Counted from the first letter of the stretch, positions 1-7,806 are shown. The stretch: DNA of 64,000 bases from CAVPXC01 sp963709505 (GCA_963709505.1 CAVPXC010000010.1:1-64000); one strand, 5' to 3'. The notes: generated by a model not told the origin, from the letters alone. A program made the numbers and translations.

Positions 1-40
1 CCTTTGTTCAAAGTGTGCCAGAGTCATTCTGGCTGTCAGA

Positions 41-86
41 CATTAACAATTGTCAATTGTCAATTGTCAATTGACAATTGTTAATG
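41..86. repeat. 46-bp heptamer palindrome, TCAATTG family
   Basis: An inverted repeat whose arms run CATTAACAATTGTCAATTG and the reverse complement, with further TCAATTG units in the middle. The same 46 bp occur without change at 55115..55160. The stop codon of dhaL lies inside its right arm, so the repeat supplies the end of that gene. Confidence 0.9.
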
Positions 87-710
87 ATCGAGCGTATCGG
101 CAGCGCAGCGTATCATCAGTGTTGATGATGTTGCGCCGGGATCTTGATGGCCGATGCTGCGTTCGCCCAGGTAGCTGGCGCGGCCTTTTGTCGCCAGCAT
201 GGGAATCGTCGCCTTCATGCCCTGTTCGGCGGCGGCGGCTCCGGCTTCCAGGATCTCGTGCAGGCTGGCGCCGCCGTCTACCTTGCTGCGCATGGCCTGG
301 CATGCGGGGGTCAAGGCATCAACCATCGTCTTTTCACCGGTGGTCGCCTTGCCGCGTTGCTGAACGCCGGCCAGGCCGGCCTCGAAGGCCGCCACCAGAT
401 CAGCGTCAGCCAACTCGCTTTTGCCGTCGACCGTCATGCCGGCGCGCATGAAAAACGTACCGTAGAGCGGCCCGCCGGCCCCGCCCACTGTCGAGACGAG
501 GGTCATCCCTGCCGTCTTGAGGATCGTGCCAATGTCCTTGTCGGCGACCGTCGGCAGCTTCTCGACGACAGCGGCAAACCCGCGGTCCATGTTAGCGCCG
601 TGGTCGGCGTCGCCAATGGCCGAGTCCAGCCTGGTCAGGTAGTCTTTGTTCTCTGCAAGCACCTGGCGATAGCAGCGTAGCCAGGACAGGATTGCGTCTC
701 GTGTGATCAC
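81..710 (-). CDS. dhaL: Dihydroxyacetone kinase subunit DhaL
   Basis: The 209-residue product is the nucleotide-binding (DhaL) subunit of the cytosolic dihydroxyacetone kinase, which passes phosphate to DHA bound covalently on DhaK. The Mg-ADP site motif GDADHG is at residues 33-38 and the Gly-rich GGAGGPLYGT loop at about 76-85; KTMVDAL near residue 125 is also typical. Length matches the family (about 210). It is the last gene of a leftward glpF-dhaK-dhaL operon, 54 bp after dhaK, with a heptamer repeat in the gap. No DhaM phosphotransferase subunit is seen here, so the phosphate donor protein must be encoded elsewhere, or the pair may use another donor. The stop codon comes from the palindrome at 41..86. 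Confidence 0.93.
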   Translation of the reverse strand: MITRDAILSWLRCYRQVLAENKDYLTRLDSAIGDADHGANMDRGFAAVVEKLPTVADKDIGTILKTAGMTLVSTVGGAGGPLYGTFFMRAGMTVDGKSELADADLVAAFEAGLAGVQQRGKATTGEKTMVDALTPACQAMRSKVDGGASLHEILEAGAAAAEQGMKATIPMLATKGRASYLGERSIGHQDPGATSSTLMIRCAADTLDH

Positions 711-722
711 TGGTTGCCTCTT

Positions 723-762
723 TAATTGTCAATTGACAATTGTCAATTGACAATTGTCAATT
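723..762. repeat. TCAATTG/TTGACAA heptamer array
   Basis: Alternating TCAATTG and ACAATTG units fill almost the whole 54-bp gap between dhaK and dhaL. The unit is the same as at 41..86, 16577..16603, 31324..31421, 35505..35543 and 55108..55167. Confidence 0.88.
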
Positions 763-764
763 AC

Positions 765-1766
765 TCAGATGCCCCAGCGCAAGCCAGGCGTCTTCACCGG
801 CGCATCCCACAGGCTGAGCAGGTCGTCGTCGGCCTTGAGCAGGGTGATGGAGCAGCCAGCCATTTCGAGGGAGGTGATGTAGTTGCCGACCAGGCAGCGC
901 ACGATGCTGACGCCGTGGGCCATGCAGATCTCGGCCAGCTTGCGGTAGACGATGTAGAGCTCGATCTGCGGCGTGCCGCCCATGCCGTTGACCATGGCAA
1001 TGACCCGGTCGCCCTTTTCGAAGGGCAAGTCCGCCAGGATGGGCAGGGTCAACATTTCGGTGATCTCGTCCGCGCTCTTCAGCTCCATGCGGGTGCGGCC
1101 AGGCTCGCCGTGGATGCCAACGCCAATCTCCATCTGGTCTTCGGGCAGGTCGAACGTCGGTTGGCCGGCGTGTGGCACGGTGCAGGAGGTGAGCGCCATG
1201 CCCATGCTGCGGCCCCAGCCGTTGACCTTGCGGCACAGATCGGCCACTTCCTGCAGGTTGCGGCCTTGCTCGGCGGCCGCTCCGCAGATCTTTTCGGCCA
1301 ACACCGTGGTGCCTACACCGCGGCGTCCGGCCGTCCAGGTGCTGTTCTGCACGGCAACGTCGTCGTCGATCACGACCGCGACCACGTCGATGCCCTCGGC
1401 CATGGCCATATCGGCCGCCATCTCGAAGTTCATCACGTCGCCGGTGTAGTTCTTGACGATATGCAGCACGCCCGCGCCGCCGTTGACGGCCTTGGTGGCC
1501 TCCAGCATCTGGTCAGGCGTCGGCGACGTGAAGACGGCGCCGGGGCAGGCGCCGTCGAGCATGCCCATACCGACAAAGCCGCCGTGCATCGGCTCATGGC
1601 CGCTGCCGCCGCCGGAGATCACGGCCACCTTGCCCTGCACCGGCGCATCTGCGCGCACGACGTAGGCGGGGTCGAAATGGACGCGAACCAGGTCCCCGTG
1701 AGCCAGGGCGATGCCCATCAGCTCTTCTTTGACGACATCGGCAGGATTGTTGATCAGTTTTTTCAT
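765..1766 (-). CDS. dhaK: Dihydroxyacetone kinase subunit DhaK
   Basis: This 333-residue protein is the substrate-binding subunit of dihydroxyacetone kinase. DHA is held as a hemiaminal on a histidine, here most likely His219 in the segment GVGIHGEPGR. The N-terminal SGGGSGHEPMHGGFVG motif (about residues 51-66) and the SPTPDQMLEA segment (81-90) are also diagnostic. Length equals the family norm. The gene sits between glpF and dhaL, all on the minus strand, so glycerol or DHA entering through the facilitator would be phosphorylated here to feed glycolysis as DHA phosphate. A 12-bp-arm hairpin lies upstream between glpF and dhaK. Confidence 0.95.
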   Translation of the reverse strand: MKKLINNPADVVKEELMGIALAHGDLVRVHFDPAYVVRADAPVQGKVAVISGGGSGHEPMHGGFVGMGMLDGACPGAVFTSPTPDQMLEATKAVNGGAGVLHIVKNYTGDVMNFEMAADMAMAEGIDVVAVVIDDDVAVQNSTWTAGRRGVGTTVLAEKICGAAAEQGRNLQEVADLCRKVNGWGRSMGMALTSCTVPHAGQPTFDLPEDQMEIGVGIHGEPGRTRMELKSADEITEMLTLPILADLPFEKGDRVIAMVNGMGGTPQIELYIVYRKLAEICMAHGVSIVRCLVGNYITSLEMAGCSITLLKADDDLLSLWDAPVKTPGLRWGI

Positions 1767-1810
1767 GACATTCTCTCCAGACTTAACATTACGACCTGTT
1801 AAAGACAGAT

Positions 1811-1840
1811 AGCAGCCCCAGCCAAAACGCTGGGGCTGCT
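1811..1840 (-). other. Intergenic hairpin between glpF and dhaK
   Basis: Perfect 12-bp arms (AGCAGCCCCAGC and its complement) around a 6-nt loop. On the minus strand it follows the glpF stop codon. No run of T follows, so it is more likely an mRNA processing or stability element, or a weak terminator that lowers dhaKL relative to glpF. Confidence 0.7.
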
Positions 1841-1854
1841 CAAGACTAGTGCTA

Positions 1855-2565
1855 TTACGCAGCGGGAATTACGGCTCCGGCCAACAGTGCGGCGATTACG
1901 GCGCCGATGATGGGGCCGACTACCGGGATCCAGGAGTAACCCCAGTCGCTGCTGCCTTTACCCGGGATGGGCAGGATGGCATGCGCGATGCGGGGGCTGA
2001 GGTCACGGGCCGGGTTGATGGCATAGCCCGTGGTACCGCCTAGGGCCAAGCCGATCACCAACACGGCCAGCGCTACGGTGTAAGGGCCGGGCAGGGACCA
2101 AACGGCGGGGATCGCCAGGATGGCGAACATCAGCACAAAGGTGCCGATGATTTCAGAGATCAGGTTCATGAGCGTGTTGCGGATGGCCGGGCCGGTGGAG
2201 AAGACAGCCAGCTTGAGGCCGGGGTCTGAGGTTGCCGCCCAGTGAGGCTGATAGTGCAGCCAAACCAGGACAGCGCCGAGGAACGCGCCGACGAACTCGC
2301 CGACCAGGTAATAGGGAACTTCCGCCAAAGGCGTCTTGCCGGCGACGAGGAGACCAATCGTGACGGCGGGGTTCAGGTGTGCGCCGCTGCCCATTGCGAC
2401 AGCTGAGTATGCACCCACGAACACCGCAAAAGCCCATGCCGTGGTGATAACGATCCAGCCGGAGTTGTTGCCCTTGGTCTTGCCGAGCAACACGTTGGCG
2501 ACGACGCCGTCGCCCAACAGGATCAGCAACATCGTGCCGATAGTCTCGGCGATGAGAATCTGCAT
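1855..2565 (-). CDS. glpF: Aquaglyceroporin (glycerol uptake facilitator)
   Basis: A 236-residue integral membrane channel of the MIP family. The two half-pore motifs are present: NPA at residues 65-67 (HLNPAVT) and NPA at 184-186 (AINPARD). The Asp after the second NPAR is the residue that separates glycerol-conducting members from strict water channels, so glycerol or DHA is the likely cargo. Six hydrophobic membrane spans can be read. The ATG is preceded by AAGGAGG at good spacing. It heads the operon with dhaK and dhaL. Its transcript appears to start near 2849, which leaves an untranslated leader of about 285 nt. Confidence 0.93.
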   Translation of the reverse strand: MQILIAETIGTMLLILLGDGVVANVLLGKTKGNNSGWIVITTAWAFAVFVGAYSAVAMGSGAHLNPAVTIGLLVAGKTPLAEVPYYLVGEFVGAFLGAVLVWLHYQPHWAATSDPGLKLAVFSTGPAIRNTLMNLISEIIGTFVLMFAILAIPAVWSLPGPYTVALAVLVIGLALGGTTGYAINPARDLSPRIAHAILPIPGKGSSDWGYSWIPVVGPIIGAVIAALLAGAVIPAA

Positions 2566-2850
2566 GTTCTATTCCTCCTTGAATAGATCGTCTTGCAAGC
2601 AAGAGGTGTTGAAATACGACAATGATGCGGTCGGACGTTAGATGAATGGGACGAAAGCGGTTGGGCGAGACACCTCCTTTCATTAGCCGCAAATGCCAAC
2701 GGCAACGAGTTACGTTCGCCGACGAGATGCCCGAAGAGCGAGAATGAAGAAGCAGTACTATTCGAAGTTGAAGAGCTGTCGCTGGGAAGGGGAGCGCCTG
2801 GTTGCCACCCAGGCGAGCGGCATGTACCATTCAACTTTGAATGAAGCCCG
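2566..2850 (-). promoter_or_regulatory. Long 5' leader of the glpF operon
   Basis: No gene is seen in this stretch. If the promoter at 2856..2884 is used, the leader is about 285 nt. It holds a hairpin with CGCCTGG arms near 2797..2817 and an AAAGGAGGTG sequence (minus strand, 2671..2680) that is not followed by a start codon at useful distance. I cannot match it to a known riboswitch class. The function is open. Confidence 0.4.
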
Positions 2851-2884
2851 CTGCGATTATAGAACTTTACCACAAAGTTCACAA
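2828..2884 (-). promoter_or_regulatory. glpF promoter with two operator palindromes
   Basis: On the minus strand TTGTGA (2879..2884), a 17-bp spacer and TATAAT (2856..2861) form a sigma-70-type promoter. The spacer is filled by a palindrome, GAACTTTGTGGTAAAGTTC (2862..2880). A second palindrome, CATTCAAAGTTGAATG (2828..2843), lies just downstream of the start point. Both share an AACTTT core. Binding of a repressor there would block transcription, which fits substrate-induced control of a catabolic operon. The regulator itself is not in the window. Confidence 0.65.
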
Positions 2885-3113
2885 ACTTGCAAATACAATC
2901 ACTGCGCAATTATGGCGCAAATTGATTGGCTTGTTTGCTTGTTTAGCACCGTGGCGTTGCTCGCTCAGAGCAGTGCGTGTTATCGTTCTCAGGTACGCAC
3001 ACCATTGCATTATACTCTGAAGTGCGCCGTCTGGACATGATTTAAATCATATTGTGCAAGGCAAAACAAACTTTCTTGGCATTTCTGCCGAAACTCGGCA
3101 TGGCTTCCCGGGG

Positions 3114-3512
3114 TTATTCGAAGCTGGGCATGAGCTTGATGGCGGCTTCCATCGTAGCGATGCCGGCTTGCGAGCCCTTCAGCGCATTGAGCAACGGCTG
3201 ACCCTGTTGTCTGACCTTCGGGCTGGTGCTCTCGCTGATGACGATGGTAGCGCCTTTGCGCAGCACAATGTCGTTGTCCGCCTGGGCAAGAGCCTGCAAC
3301 AGGGCCGGCATCGCTACATCGCCAACGTGGGCCAGCGTATGGGCAGCCGCGAAGCGCACGCCGTGGTCATTATCCCGCAAAGCCTCTACCAGCACATCGA
3401 TCCCTTGGGCTGACGGCGCCTCGCGCACGAAGTGAATGCCTTCCTCGCGCTCGGCCTCCGAAAGCCGGGTGTTCTGAATAACGGCAATAGCTTGTTCGGT
3501 GGTTTGAATCAT
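3114..3512 (-). CDS. HEAT-repeat protein, small
   Basis: A 132-residue protein made of two to three HEAT-type helical repeats: segments such as GIDVLVEALRDNDHGVRFAA and AMPALLQALAQADNDIVLRK show the repeat pattern of paired helices. No signal peptide or membrane segment. Such proteins act as binding scaffolds; the partner is not evident. The gene stands alone between the glpF control region and a repeat-rich gap. A hypothetical protein by function. Confidence 0.7.
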   Translation of the reverse strand: MIQTTEQAIAVIQNTRLSEAEREEGIHFVREAPSAQGIDVLVEALRDNDHGVRFAAAHTLAHVGDVAMPALLQALAQADNDIVLRKGATIVISESTSPKVRQQGQPLLNALKGSQAGIATMEAAIKLMPSFE

Positions 3513-3808
3513 GGGAGTGCCTTTCTGTGTGTCGCCTGTATGGGGTAAGCGGTCTGGAAACTGCTTGAAAAGGTTGCATCCATCTCACGCACCAGGTCCC
3601 GCAGTTCCGGACTTCGGGGCTGCCGCTGGTGTGCGCTGGACTTCTTGTGGCTTTGCGTAAGCTTCGTGAACTTTTTCTTGCACCGTATTATACCCAAGGC
3701 ACGGTGGGAAAGAAGAATCGCGCGTGCTCAGATGGAGTTACTTGGTAACAATCCAGGTCCAAAAACAGGGTACATTCAATTTCGGTGGCAGCAAACCCTT
3801 CGAATATC
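3513..3808. other. Intergenic stretch without a recognisable gene
   Basis: Nothing coding is supported here. The right part (from about 3750) reads as a decayed copy of the palindromic element found intact at 42056..42136, to which 3809..3908 also belongs. Confidence 0.5.
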
Positions 3809-3908
3809 GGACCCTTCGGGTTTCCCTGGTCGAACCCGCTACTTGATAAAGTGCGACATCTGCTCGAACCGGCAACTGGGTTAAGGACGAGAAACCCGAA
3901 GGGTCTGC
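3809..3908. repeat. Palindromic repeat, GACCCTTCGGGTTT family
   Basis: Left arm GGACCCTTCGGGTTTCC (3809..3825) and right arm AAACCCGAAGGGTCTGCA (3891..3908) face each other. The same arms occur in the perfect inverted repeat at 42056..42136. A trace of it can also be read inside the restriction-modification gene near 60440. Confidence 0.75.
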
Positions 3909-3922
3909 AAAACACCCTATTC

Positions 3923-3951
3923 TTGCTCGCATGTTCCTGTTGCGTTATACT
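3923..3951 (+). promoter_or_regulatory. manC promoter, leaderless type
   Basis: TTGCTC (3923..3928), 17-bp spacer, TATACT (3946..3951). Only 7 nt separate the -10 box from the ATG at 3959, so transcription would begin at or next to the start codon and the mRNA would have no ribosome-binding site. Confidence 0.6.
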
Positions 3952-3958
3952 AGCCTAC

Positions 3959-5071
3959 ATGAGCACGAACGATCGCCTCGTCATTGTCATCCTAGCCGGT
4001 GGCAGCGGTACCCGTCTGTGGCCGCGCAGCCGGCAGTCCCTCCCCAAGCAGTTCCTCGACCTGACCGGTCAGGGGACCATGCTGCAGGAAACCTTCCGTC
4101 GGTTGACGCCGCTTGTCCCGCCTGAGCGCATCCTGGTTATCACCAACGCGCACTACGTCGATCTGGCGTGCGAGCAGTTGCCCGAGCTGCCGGCCGGCCA
4201 TATCGTCGGCGAGCCGATGCCGCGCGGCACGGCGGCGGCCGTCGGCCTGGGCGCGATTCTGGCCAGACACGTGCAGCCTGGCGCCATCATGGCCTCCGTT
4301 CACGCCGACCACCTGATTCTCAAACCGGACCGCTTTCGCGATGCTTTGACCGCTGCCGCCGAAGTGGCCGAGCGCGGCTCGCTTGTCACCCTGGGCATTA
4401 ACCCATCTTTTGCCCACACCGGGCTGGGCTATGTGGAGCAAGGCGAAGCGCTGCCCTCGGTGAATGGACACCAGGTCTACCGGGTCGTTCGCTTCACCGA
4501 GAAGCCTGACTTCCCAACGGCCGAGCGTTTCGTCGCCGGAGGTAAACACAGCTGGAATTCCGGCCTGTTTGCCTGGCGAGTGGACCGCATCATAGAAGAA
4601 TTTGGCTTACACATGCCGGAGTTGTACGCTGGCCTCGAGCAGATTGCGGCTGCGCTGGGTACGTCCGCTCAGGAAGAAACTTTAACCCGGGTGTTCCCTA
4701 CCCTTCCGCACCAGACGATTGATTACGGCATCATGGAGATGGCCAAAGACATTGCCGTGCTGCCGGTGGACATCGGCTGGACCGATATCGGCAGCTGGGC
4801 GACGTTGCTGGAGGTGCTCGAGGCCGATAAGGCCGGCAACGTGGTGCGCGGGCCGATGGAAGCGGTCACGCTGGACACCACGAACTCCCTGATCTACACA
4901 TCCAAGCGCCTGATCACCACCATCGGCGTCGAGGATTTGATCATCGTCGACACCGAGGACGCATTGCTGGTCTGCCCAAGGGACCGGGCCGAAGGCGTGC
5001 GCCAGATTGTAGATTGGCTCAAGCAATCGGGCCTCAGTGACTACCTGGTCGATTTCACCCCCAAGGAATAA
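3959..5071 (+). CDS. manC: Mannose-1-phosphate guanylyltransferase
   Basis: The 370-residue protein makes GDP-mannose from GTP and mannose 1-phosphate in the cytosol. The nucleotidyltransferase signature VILAGGSGTRLWPRSR is at about residues 9-24, FTEKP and NSGLFAWR occur mid-protein, and GWTDIGSWATL near residue 280 is typical. There is no C-terminal isomerase domain, so it is the short, single-function form. I chose the ATG at 3959 because family homology begins right there and the promoter abuts it; a longer reading frame upstream runs through a repeat. GDP-mannose would serve glycans or polysaccharide; no other sugar gene is adjacent. Confidence 0.93.
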   Translation: MSTNDRLVIVILAGGSGTRLWPRSRQSLPKQFLDLTGQGTMLQETFRRLTPLVPPERILVITNAHYVDLACEQLPELPAGHIVGEPMPRGTAAAVGLGAILARHVQPGAIMASVHADHLILKPDRFRDALTAAAEVAERGSLVTLGINPSFAHTGLGYVEQGEALPSVNGHQVYRVVRFTEKPDFPTAERFVAGGKHSWNSGLFAWRVDRIIEEFGLHMPELYAGLEQIAAALGTSAQEETLTRVFPTLPHQTIDYGIMEMAKDIAVLPVDIGWTDIGSWATLLEVLEADKAGNVVRGPMEAVTLDTTNSLIYTSKRLITTIGVEDLIIVDTEDALLVCPRDRAEGVRQIVDWLKQSGLSDYLVDFTPKE

Positions 5072-5095
5072 CTCTATCCAACTGTGCTGGGCGTC

Positions 5096-5167
5096 GTAGG
5101 GGCGGGCCTTGCGTCCGCCCGCGTGTGTTACGCGCGTCGCACGGGCGGACGCAAGGCCCGCCCCTAC
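5096..5167. repeat. REP-like hairpin, GTAGGGGCGGG family, perfect 26-bp arms
   Basis: Arms at 5096..5121 and 5142..5167 are exact reverse complements around a 20-nt loop. Core: GTAGGGGCGGGCCTTGCGTC. It sits at the 3' end of a REP-associated transposase remnant. Further copies are at 5399..5424, 11604..11628, 46908..46932 and 46963..46987. Confidence 0.92.
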
Positions 5168-5170
5168 AAG

Positions 5171-5374
5171 AGATGTGAAACATCTTCGAGGTAATCCTCG
5201 ATTCTGTGTGGGGAGTGGTAGGTGGACGATGTTGGTCGGGTTGTCTCGATCAAGAAGCCAGTTCTCGGGGTTGGCGCGAATGTAGCGGCGGATAGCGTTC
5301 AGCTCACGGACATCTCGAACGATGTGCTCGTAATAGTTGCGCTGCCAGAACTTCGCCCGGCGCATACGCGACAT
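5171..5374 (-). pseudogene. REP-associated tyrosine transposase (RAYT), C-terminal remnant
   Basis: The minus strand reads WQRNYYEHIVRDVRELNAIR followed by RYIRANPENWLLDRDNP, which is the C-terminal end of IS200-like REP-associated transposases (TnpA_REP). About 55 residues remain; the catalytic HUH motif and tyrosine, which lie further N-terminal, are gone. The remnant is flanked by REP-type repeats (5096..5167 and 5399..5481), the usual arrangement for such enzymes and the elements they mobilise. It shows that this repeat family was once spread, or still is, by a RAYT. Confidence 0.8.
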
Positions 5375-5398
5375 AGAACATCCCCTCCTTTACGAGAC

Positions 5399-5481
5399 GT
5401 AGGGGCAGGTCTTGCACCTGCCCGCACGGTAACCTCCGTGACACCTCACCCGCCGGGCAACCGCAAGGGTTGCTCCTACGG
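5399..5481. repeat. REP-like repeat pair, imperfect
   Basis: GTAGGGGCAGGTCTTGCACC (start 5399) with a matching, more degraded partner near 5450..5481. It lies upstream of the transposase remnant and mirrors the repeat on the other side. Confidence 0.7.
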
Positions 5482-5483
5482 GA

Positions 5484-5804
5484 TCAGGACGCTGAGATTA
5501 GCTCGTTTTGTTCCTCAGCGCATTGAGGGCAGGTCTGTCCGTCCTTGAGCTCGATCATGTGCTTCGTGCACACGGCGAAAATCTCCATGCGTTCCGAGAA
5601 GAGCTTCTTACGGATCGTGCCCTCTAACGCCAAGTGGGCGCAATTGGTCTCGCGCAGGATGTCCGGTACCGGGCAACTGTCGCAGATACCGCGCTGCCAC
5701 CGCAGCGAGTCACGGCTCTTCGGCAGCCGGCATTCCAGTGTCTCGCGGCCGCGGTGATAGTCCTCGTAGTAGAATCGACAGTTGGGGCGGGGTTTTTCAG
5801 GCAT
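5484..5804 (-). CDS. Cysteine-rich conserved hypothetical protein
   Basis: A 106-residue soluble protein with nine cysteines. Cysteines occur as single residues (CRFYY, ECRLP), as CDSC near residue 41, as NCAHL near 55 and as a CxxC pair, CPQC, near 95, with a His in CTKHM. This spacing suggests one or two zinc or iron-sulfur sites. I do not recognise the family by name. A heptamer array starts just upstream of the ATG, so its own promoter is not obvious. Confidence 0.6.
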   Translation of the reverse strand: MPEKPRPNCRFYYEDYHRGRETLECRLPKSRDSLRWQRGICDSCPVPDILRETNCAHLALEGTIRKKLFSERMEIFAVCTKHMIELKDGQTCPQCAEEQNELISAS

Positions 5805-5815
5805 GGTTGGGTTTG

Positions 5816-5905
5816 GTGGAGGGTGAAGGGTGGAGAGTGGAGAGTGAAGAGTGGAGAGAAAACGACGGACTGTGTTTACTGTTAACTGCCTACTGTCTAC
5901 TGCCC
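5816..5905. repeat. Two heptamer arrays: GGAGAGT and CTACTGT families
   Basis: 5816..5860 is made of TGGAGAG/TGAAGAG units; 5878..5905 of ACTGTTA, CTACTGT, CTACTGC units. They fill the gap between the Cys-rich gene and the exporter gene. Confidence 0.8.
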
Positions 5906-5907
5906 AC

Positions 5908-6831
5908 TCAACGTAAGACCAGAGCGATCCCTAGCAACGTCACCAGTGCGCCGGCGATTTCGTTGGACTGCGGGATCTCGCCGAGAAATACCACACCCAG
6001 CAGGATGCCCAGCGTGACCTCCTGCGTTGCGATCAGGTTCGCCGTGGTGGCATGAGTATGGCGCAGAGCGGCGTTGTAGAGCGTGTGACCGATGCCCAAA
6101 GGGATGACGCCGAGGGCGATGACCGCCAGGATCGGCACGAGCGTGTAGCCCTCAGGCGTAAAGTTGGCGACCGCTGTGGGCAGGGCCCACAGCGCAGCCA
6201 GAGCATAGACCGCCACGGCGTAGGTAAAGAGCGGATAGCGGGATCGCTGCCCGCGTCCGGCCACCGAGTACAGGCCGAAGGTGATCGCCGAGACCAATGC
6301 CAGGAGGTCGCCCAAGGCCATCGCACTGTTCCAACGCGGCTCGAAGCCGGCCAGGATGGCAACGCCCAGCACAGCGACTAGCACGCCGCCCCATTTGCGC
6401 CGGGGGATCGGCTCTTTCAGAAACCAGGCCGAGAACAGGGTGACGAAGATGGGCGCGGTGTAGACGATAGCCAGCGAGTGGGCAATGGTCGTGTAGCTGA
6501 GCGACGCGATATAGGTCAGAAAATGCAGCGCGGCGATCAGGCCAAAAACCAGGAAGAGGGGACCGCTCTGGCGGGAGAGCTTGAACGGTTCCTTGCGCAG
6601 CCGCATCAGCGCGAAGATAAAGAGTGCTGCCACCGCCAGCCGGCCGGCCGTCTTCTCGTAAGGGCTAAGCGGATCGGCCCAGCGCACCAATACCGGGCTG
6701 GTGGCAAAGAATAGCACTGCCAGCGCGGCTAGCCACGTCCCGCGCTGCTGCTCGTGCCTCGATCCGCCCGGTGCTTCGACCGCAGGGGTGCTCTCGCTGT
6801 CAGCTGTATTGCTTAAGCCATCGCCGCTCAA
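5908..6831 (-). CDS. EamA-family (drug/metabolite) transporter
   Basis: A 307-residue membrane protein with ten predicted spans in two EamA halves, the usual shape of DMT-superfamily exporters of amino acids or metabolites. The first 30 residues are polar and variable. No ATG is available at the N-terminus; the frame starts with TTG at 6831, three bases after the stop of the 44-residue gene upstream, which suggests translational coupling. Substrate cannot be told from sequence. Confidence 0.8.
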   Translation of the reverse strand: MSGDGLSNTADSESTPAVEAPGGSRHEQQRGTWLAALAVLFFATSPVLVRWADPLSPYEKTAGRLAVAALFIFALMRLRKEPFKLSRQSGPLFLVFGLIAALHFLTYIASLSYTTIAHSLAIVYTAPIFVTLFSAWFLKEPIPRRKWGGVLVAVLGVAILAGFEPRWNSAMALGDLLALVSAITFGLYSVAGRGQRSRYPLFTYAVAVYALAALWALPTAVANFTPEGYTLVPILAVIALGVIPLGIGHTLYNAALRHTHATTANLIATQEVTLGILLGVVFLGEIPQSNEIAGALVTLLGIALVLR

Positions 6832-6834
6832 GGC

Positions 6835-6969
6835 TTATGGAGCCGCAGGGGGCGGCGCAAACGCCACCGCCAGGCTGATCGCCATGCTCAGCACGATGAT
6901 AATGCTAATGATAAGGAAAACTGTTCTGCGCCAGTCGCGCCGATTTCGCCGTTGTGATGACCTTGCCAT
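6835..6969 (-). CDS. 44-residue single-span membrane protein
   Basis: The minus strand encodes a short basic head (MARSSQRRNRRDWRRT), one hydrophobic span of about 20 residues (VFLIISIIIVLSMAISLAVA) and a Pro-rich tail. GGAGG lies 11 nt before the ATG and a TATAAT box at 7008..7013. The stop codon is three bases from the TTG start of the EamA gene, so the two are probably one operon. The positive head places the N-terminus in the cytoplasm. Function unknown; it may help translation of, or bind to, the transporter. Confidence 0.65.
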   Translation of the reverse strand: MARSSQRRNRRDWRRTVFLIISIIIVLSMAISLAVAFAPPPAAP

Positions 6970-7007
6970 CGGAATTCAAGCCTCCATTTCCAAACTAGTC
7001 GGCCAAG

Positions 7008-7037
7008 ATTATACCATATAGCGTAAGAGGCCGGCAA
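7008..7037 (-). promoter_or_regulatory. Promoter of the 44-residue gene and EamA exporter
   Basis: TTGCCG (7032..7037), 18-bp spacer, TATAAT (7008..7013) on the minus strand. It is divergent from the promoter at 7085..7113. Confidence 0.5.
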
Positions 7038-7084
7038 CATCGGCGGCTGCACGGGTGCGAAATGCGCCGCGGCTGCGTCCTGTG

Positions 7085-7113
7085 TTGACCTGAACACGGT
7101 TGCCAGGTATAAT
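7085..7113 (+). promoter_or_regulatory. Promoter of the NfeD-flotillin operon
   Basis: TTGACC (7085..7090), exactly 17 bp, TATAAT (7108..7113). Near-consensus sigma-70 type. The start codon follows about 70 nt downstream with AGGAGG at 7178..7183. Confidence 0.75.
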
Positions 7114-7188
7114 CAAGACAGATGACTGTCGCATCAGACCACTCCTTTTGGAGATCCGATTCGTTCAGCCTGAAAACAGGAGGCGATA

Positions 7189-7806
7189 GTGTCTGGCTTG
7201 CTCGATAACCTCAACGTAAGCGCTCTTAATTGCTTCTATTTTGGCATGCTGGCGGGTGGTCTTGTTTTTGCGTTGGGAACGTTACTGCTTAGCGGCCTGA
7301 GCGACGGTGGTGATGGTGGTGGGGATGGCGCTGACGCGGGCGGCGATGGCGGGAATGGAGGAGACGGAGGTGGCGACGGCGACGGGAGTGGCGGTGATCT
7401 CAAGATTTTCAGCCCCGTCACCTTGGCTACGTTCATGGCTGTCTTCGGCGCCCTGGGCCTGATTTGTACCGTGGGACTGGAACTGGACGCACGTCTGAGC
7501 CTGTTGATCGCCGGCCTGGTGGCAGCGGCCGTCAGCCTGGCGGTAGCTGTTCTTTATGGCCGCCTGCTGGTGGCCTTGCACGGCAGCACCAACATCCGCG
7601 AGGCGGACATGGTGGGCATCGAAGCCATGGTGACCACGCCAATCCCGGTCGATGGTCTCGGCACGGTGCTTTTCGAGATGAGCCAAGAGCGTATGAGCCG
7701 GCCGGCCCGTTCAGTCGACAACACCGCGATCGCGGGCGGTACAACCGTTGTGATCCAACAAGCATCCGGAGGCAACGTGCTCATCGTCCGGCCGCACCAA
7801 CCCTGA
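7189..7806 (+). CDS. NfeD-like membrane protein, flotillin partner
   Basis: A 205-residue protein starting with GTG behind AGGAGG. Order: hydrophobic segment (about 15-40), a 35-residue low-complexity Gly/Asp stretch (about 42-76), two hydrophobic segments (about 82-125), and a C-terminal part that reads like the small beta-barrel (OB-like) domain of NfeD proteins (MVGIEAMVTTPIPVDGLGTV). NfeD proteins pair with SPFH/flotillin proteins in membrane domains, and a flotillin gene follows after 58 bp. The extracytoplasmic or linker role of the Gly/Asp tract is inference. Confidence 0.7.
   Translation: MSGLLDNLNVSALNCFYFGMLAGGLVFALGTLLLSGLSDGGDGGGDGADAGGDGGNGGDGGGDGDGSGGDLKIFSPVTLATFMAVFGALGLICTVGLELDARLSLLIAGLVAAAVSLAVAVLYGRLLVALHGSTNIREADMVGIEAMVTTPIPVDGLGTVLFEMSQERMSRPARSVDNTAIAGGTTVVIQQASGGNVLIVRPHQP

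Noticed and set aside
726..1802. Long plus-strand frames opposite dhaK, dhaL and many other GC-rich genes
   Set aside because: They mirror the codon structure of the real genes on the other strand, lack ribosome sites and show no family motifs.
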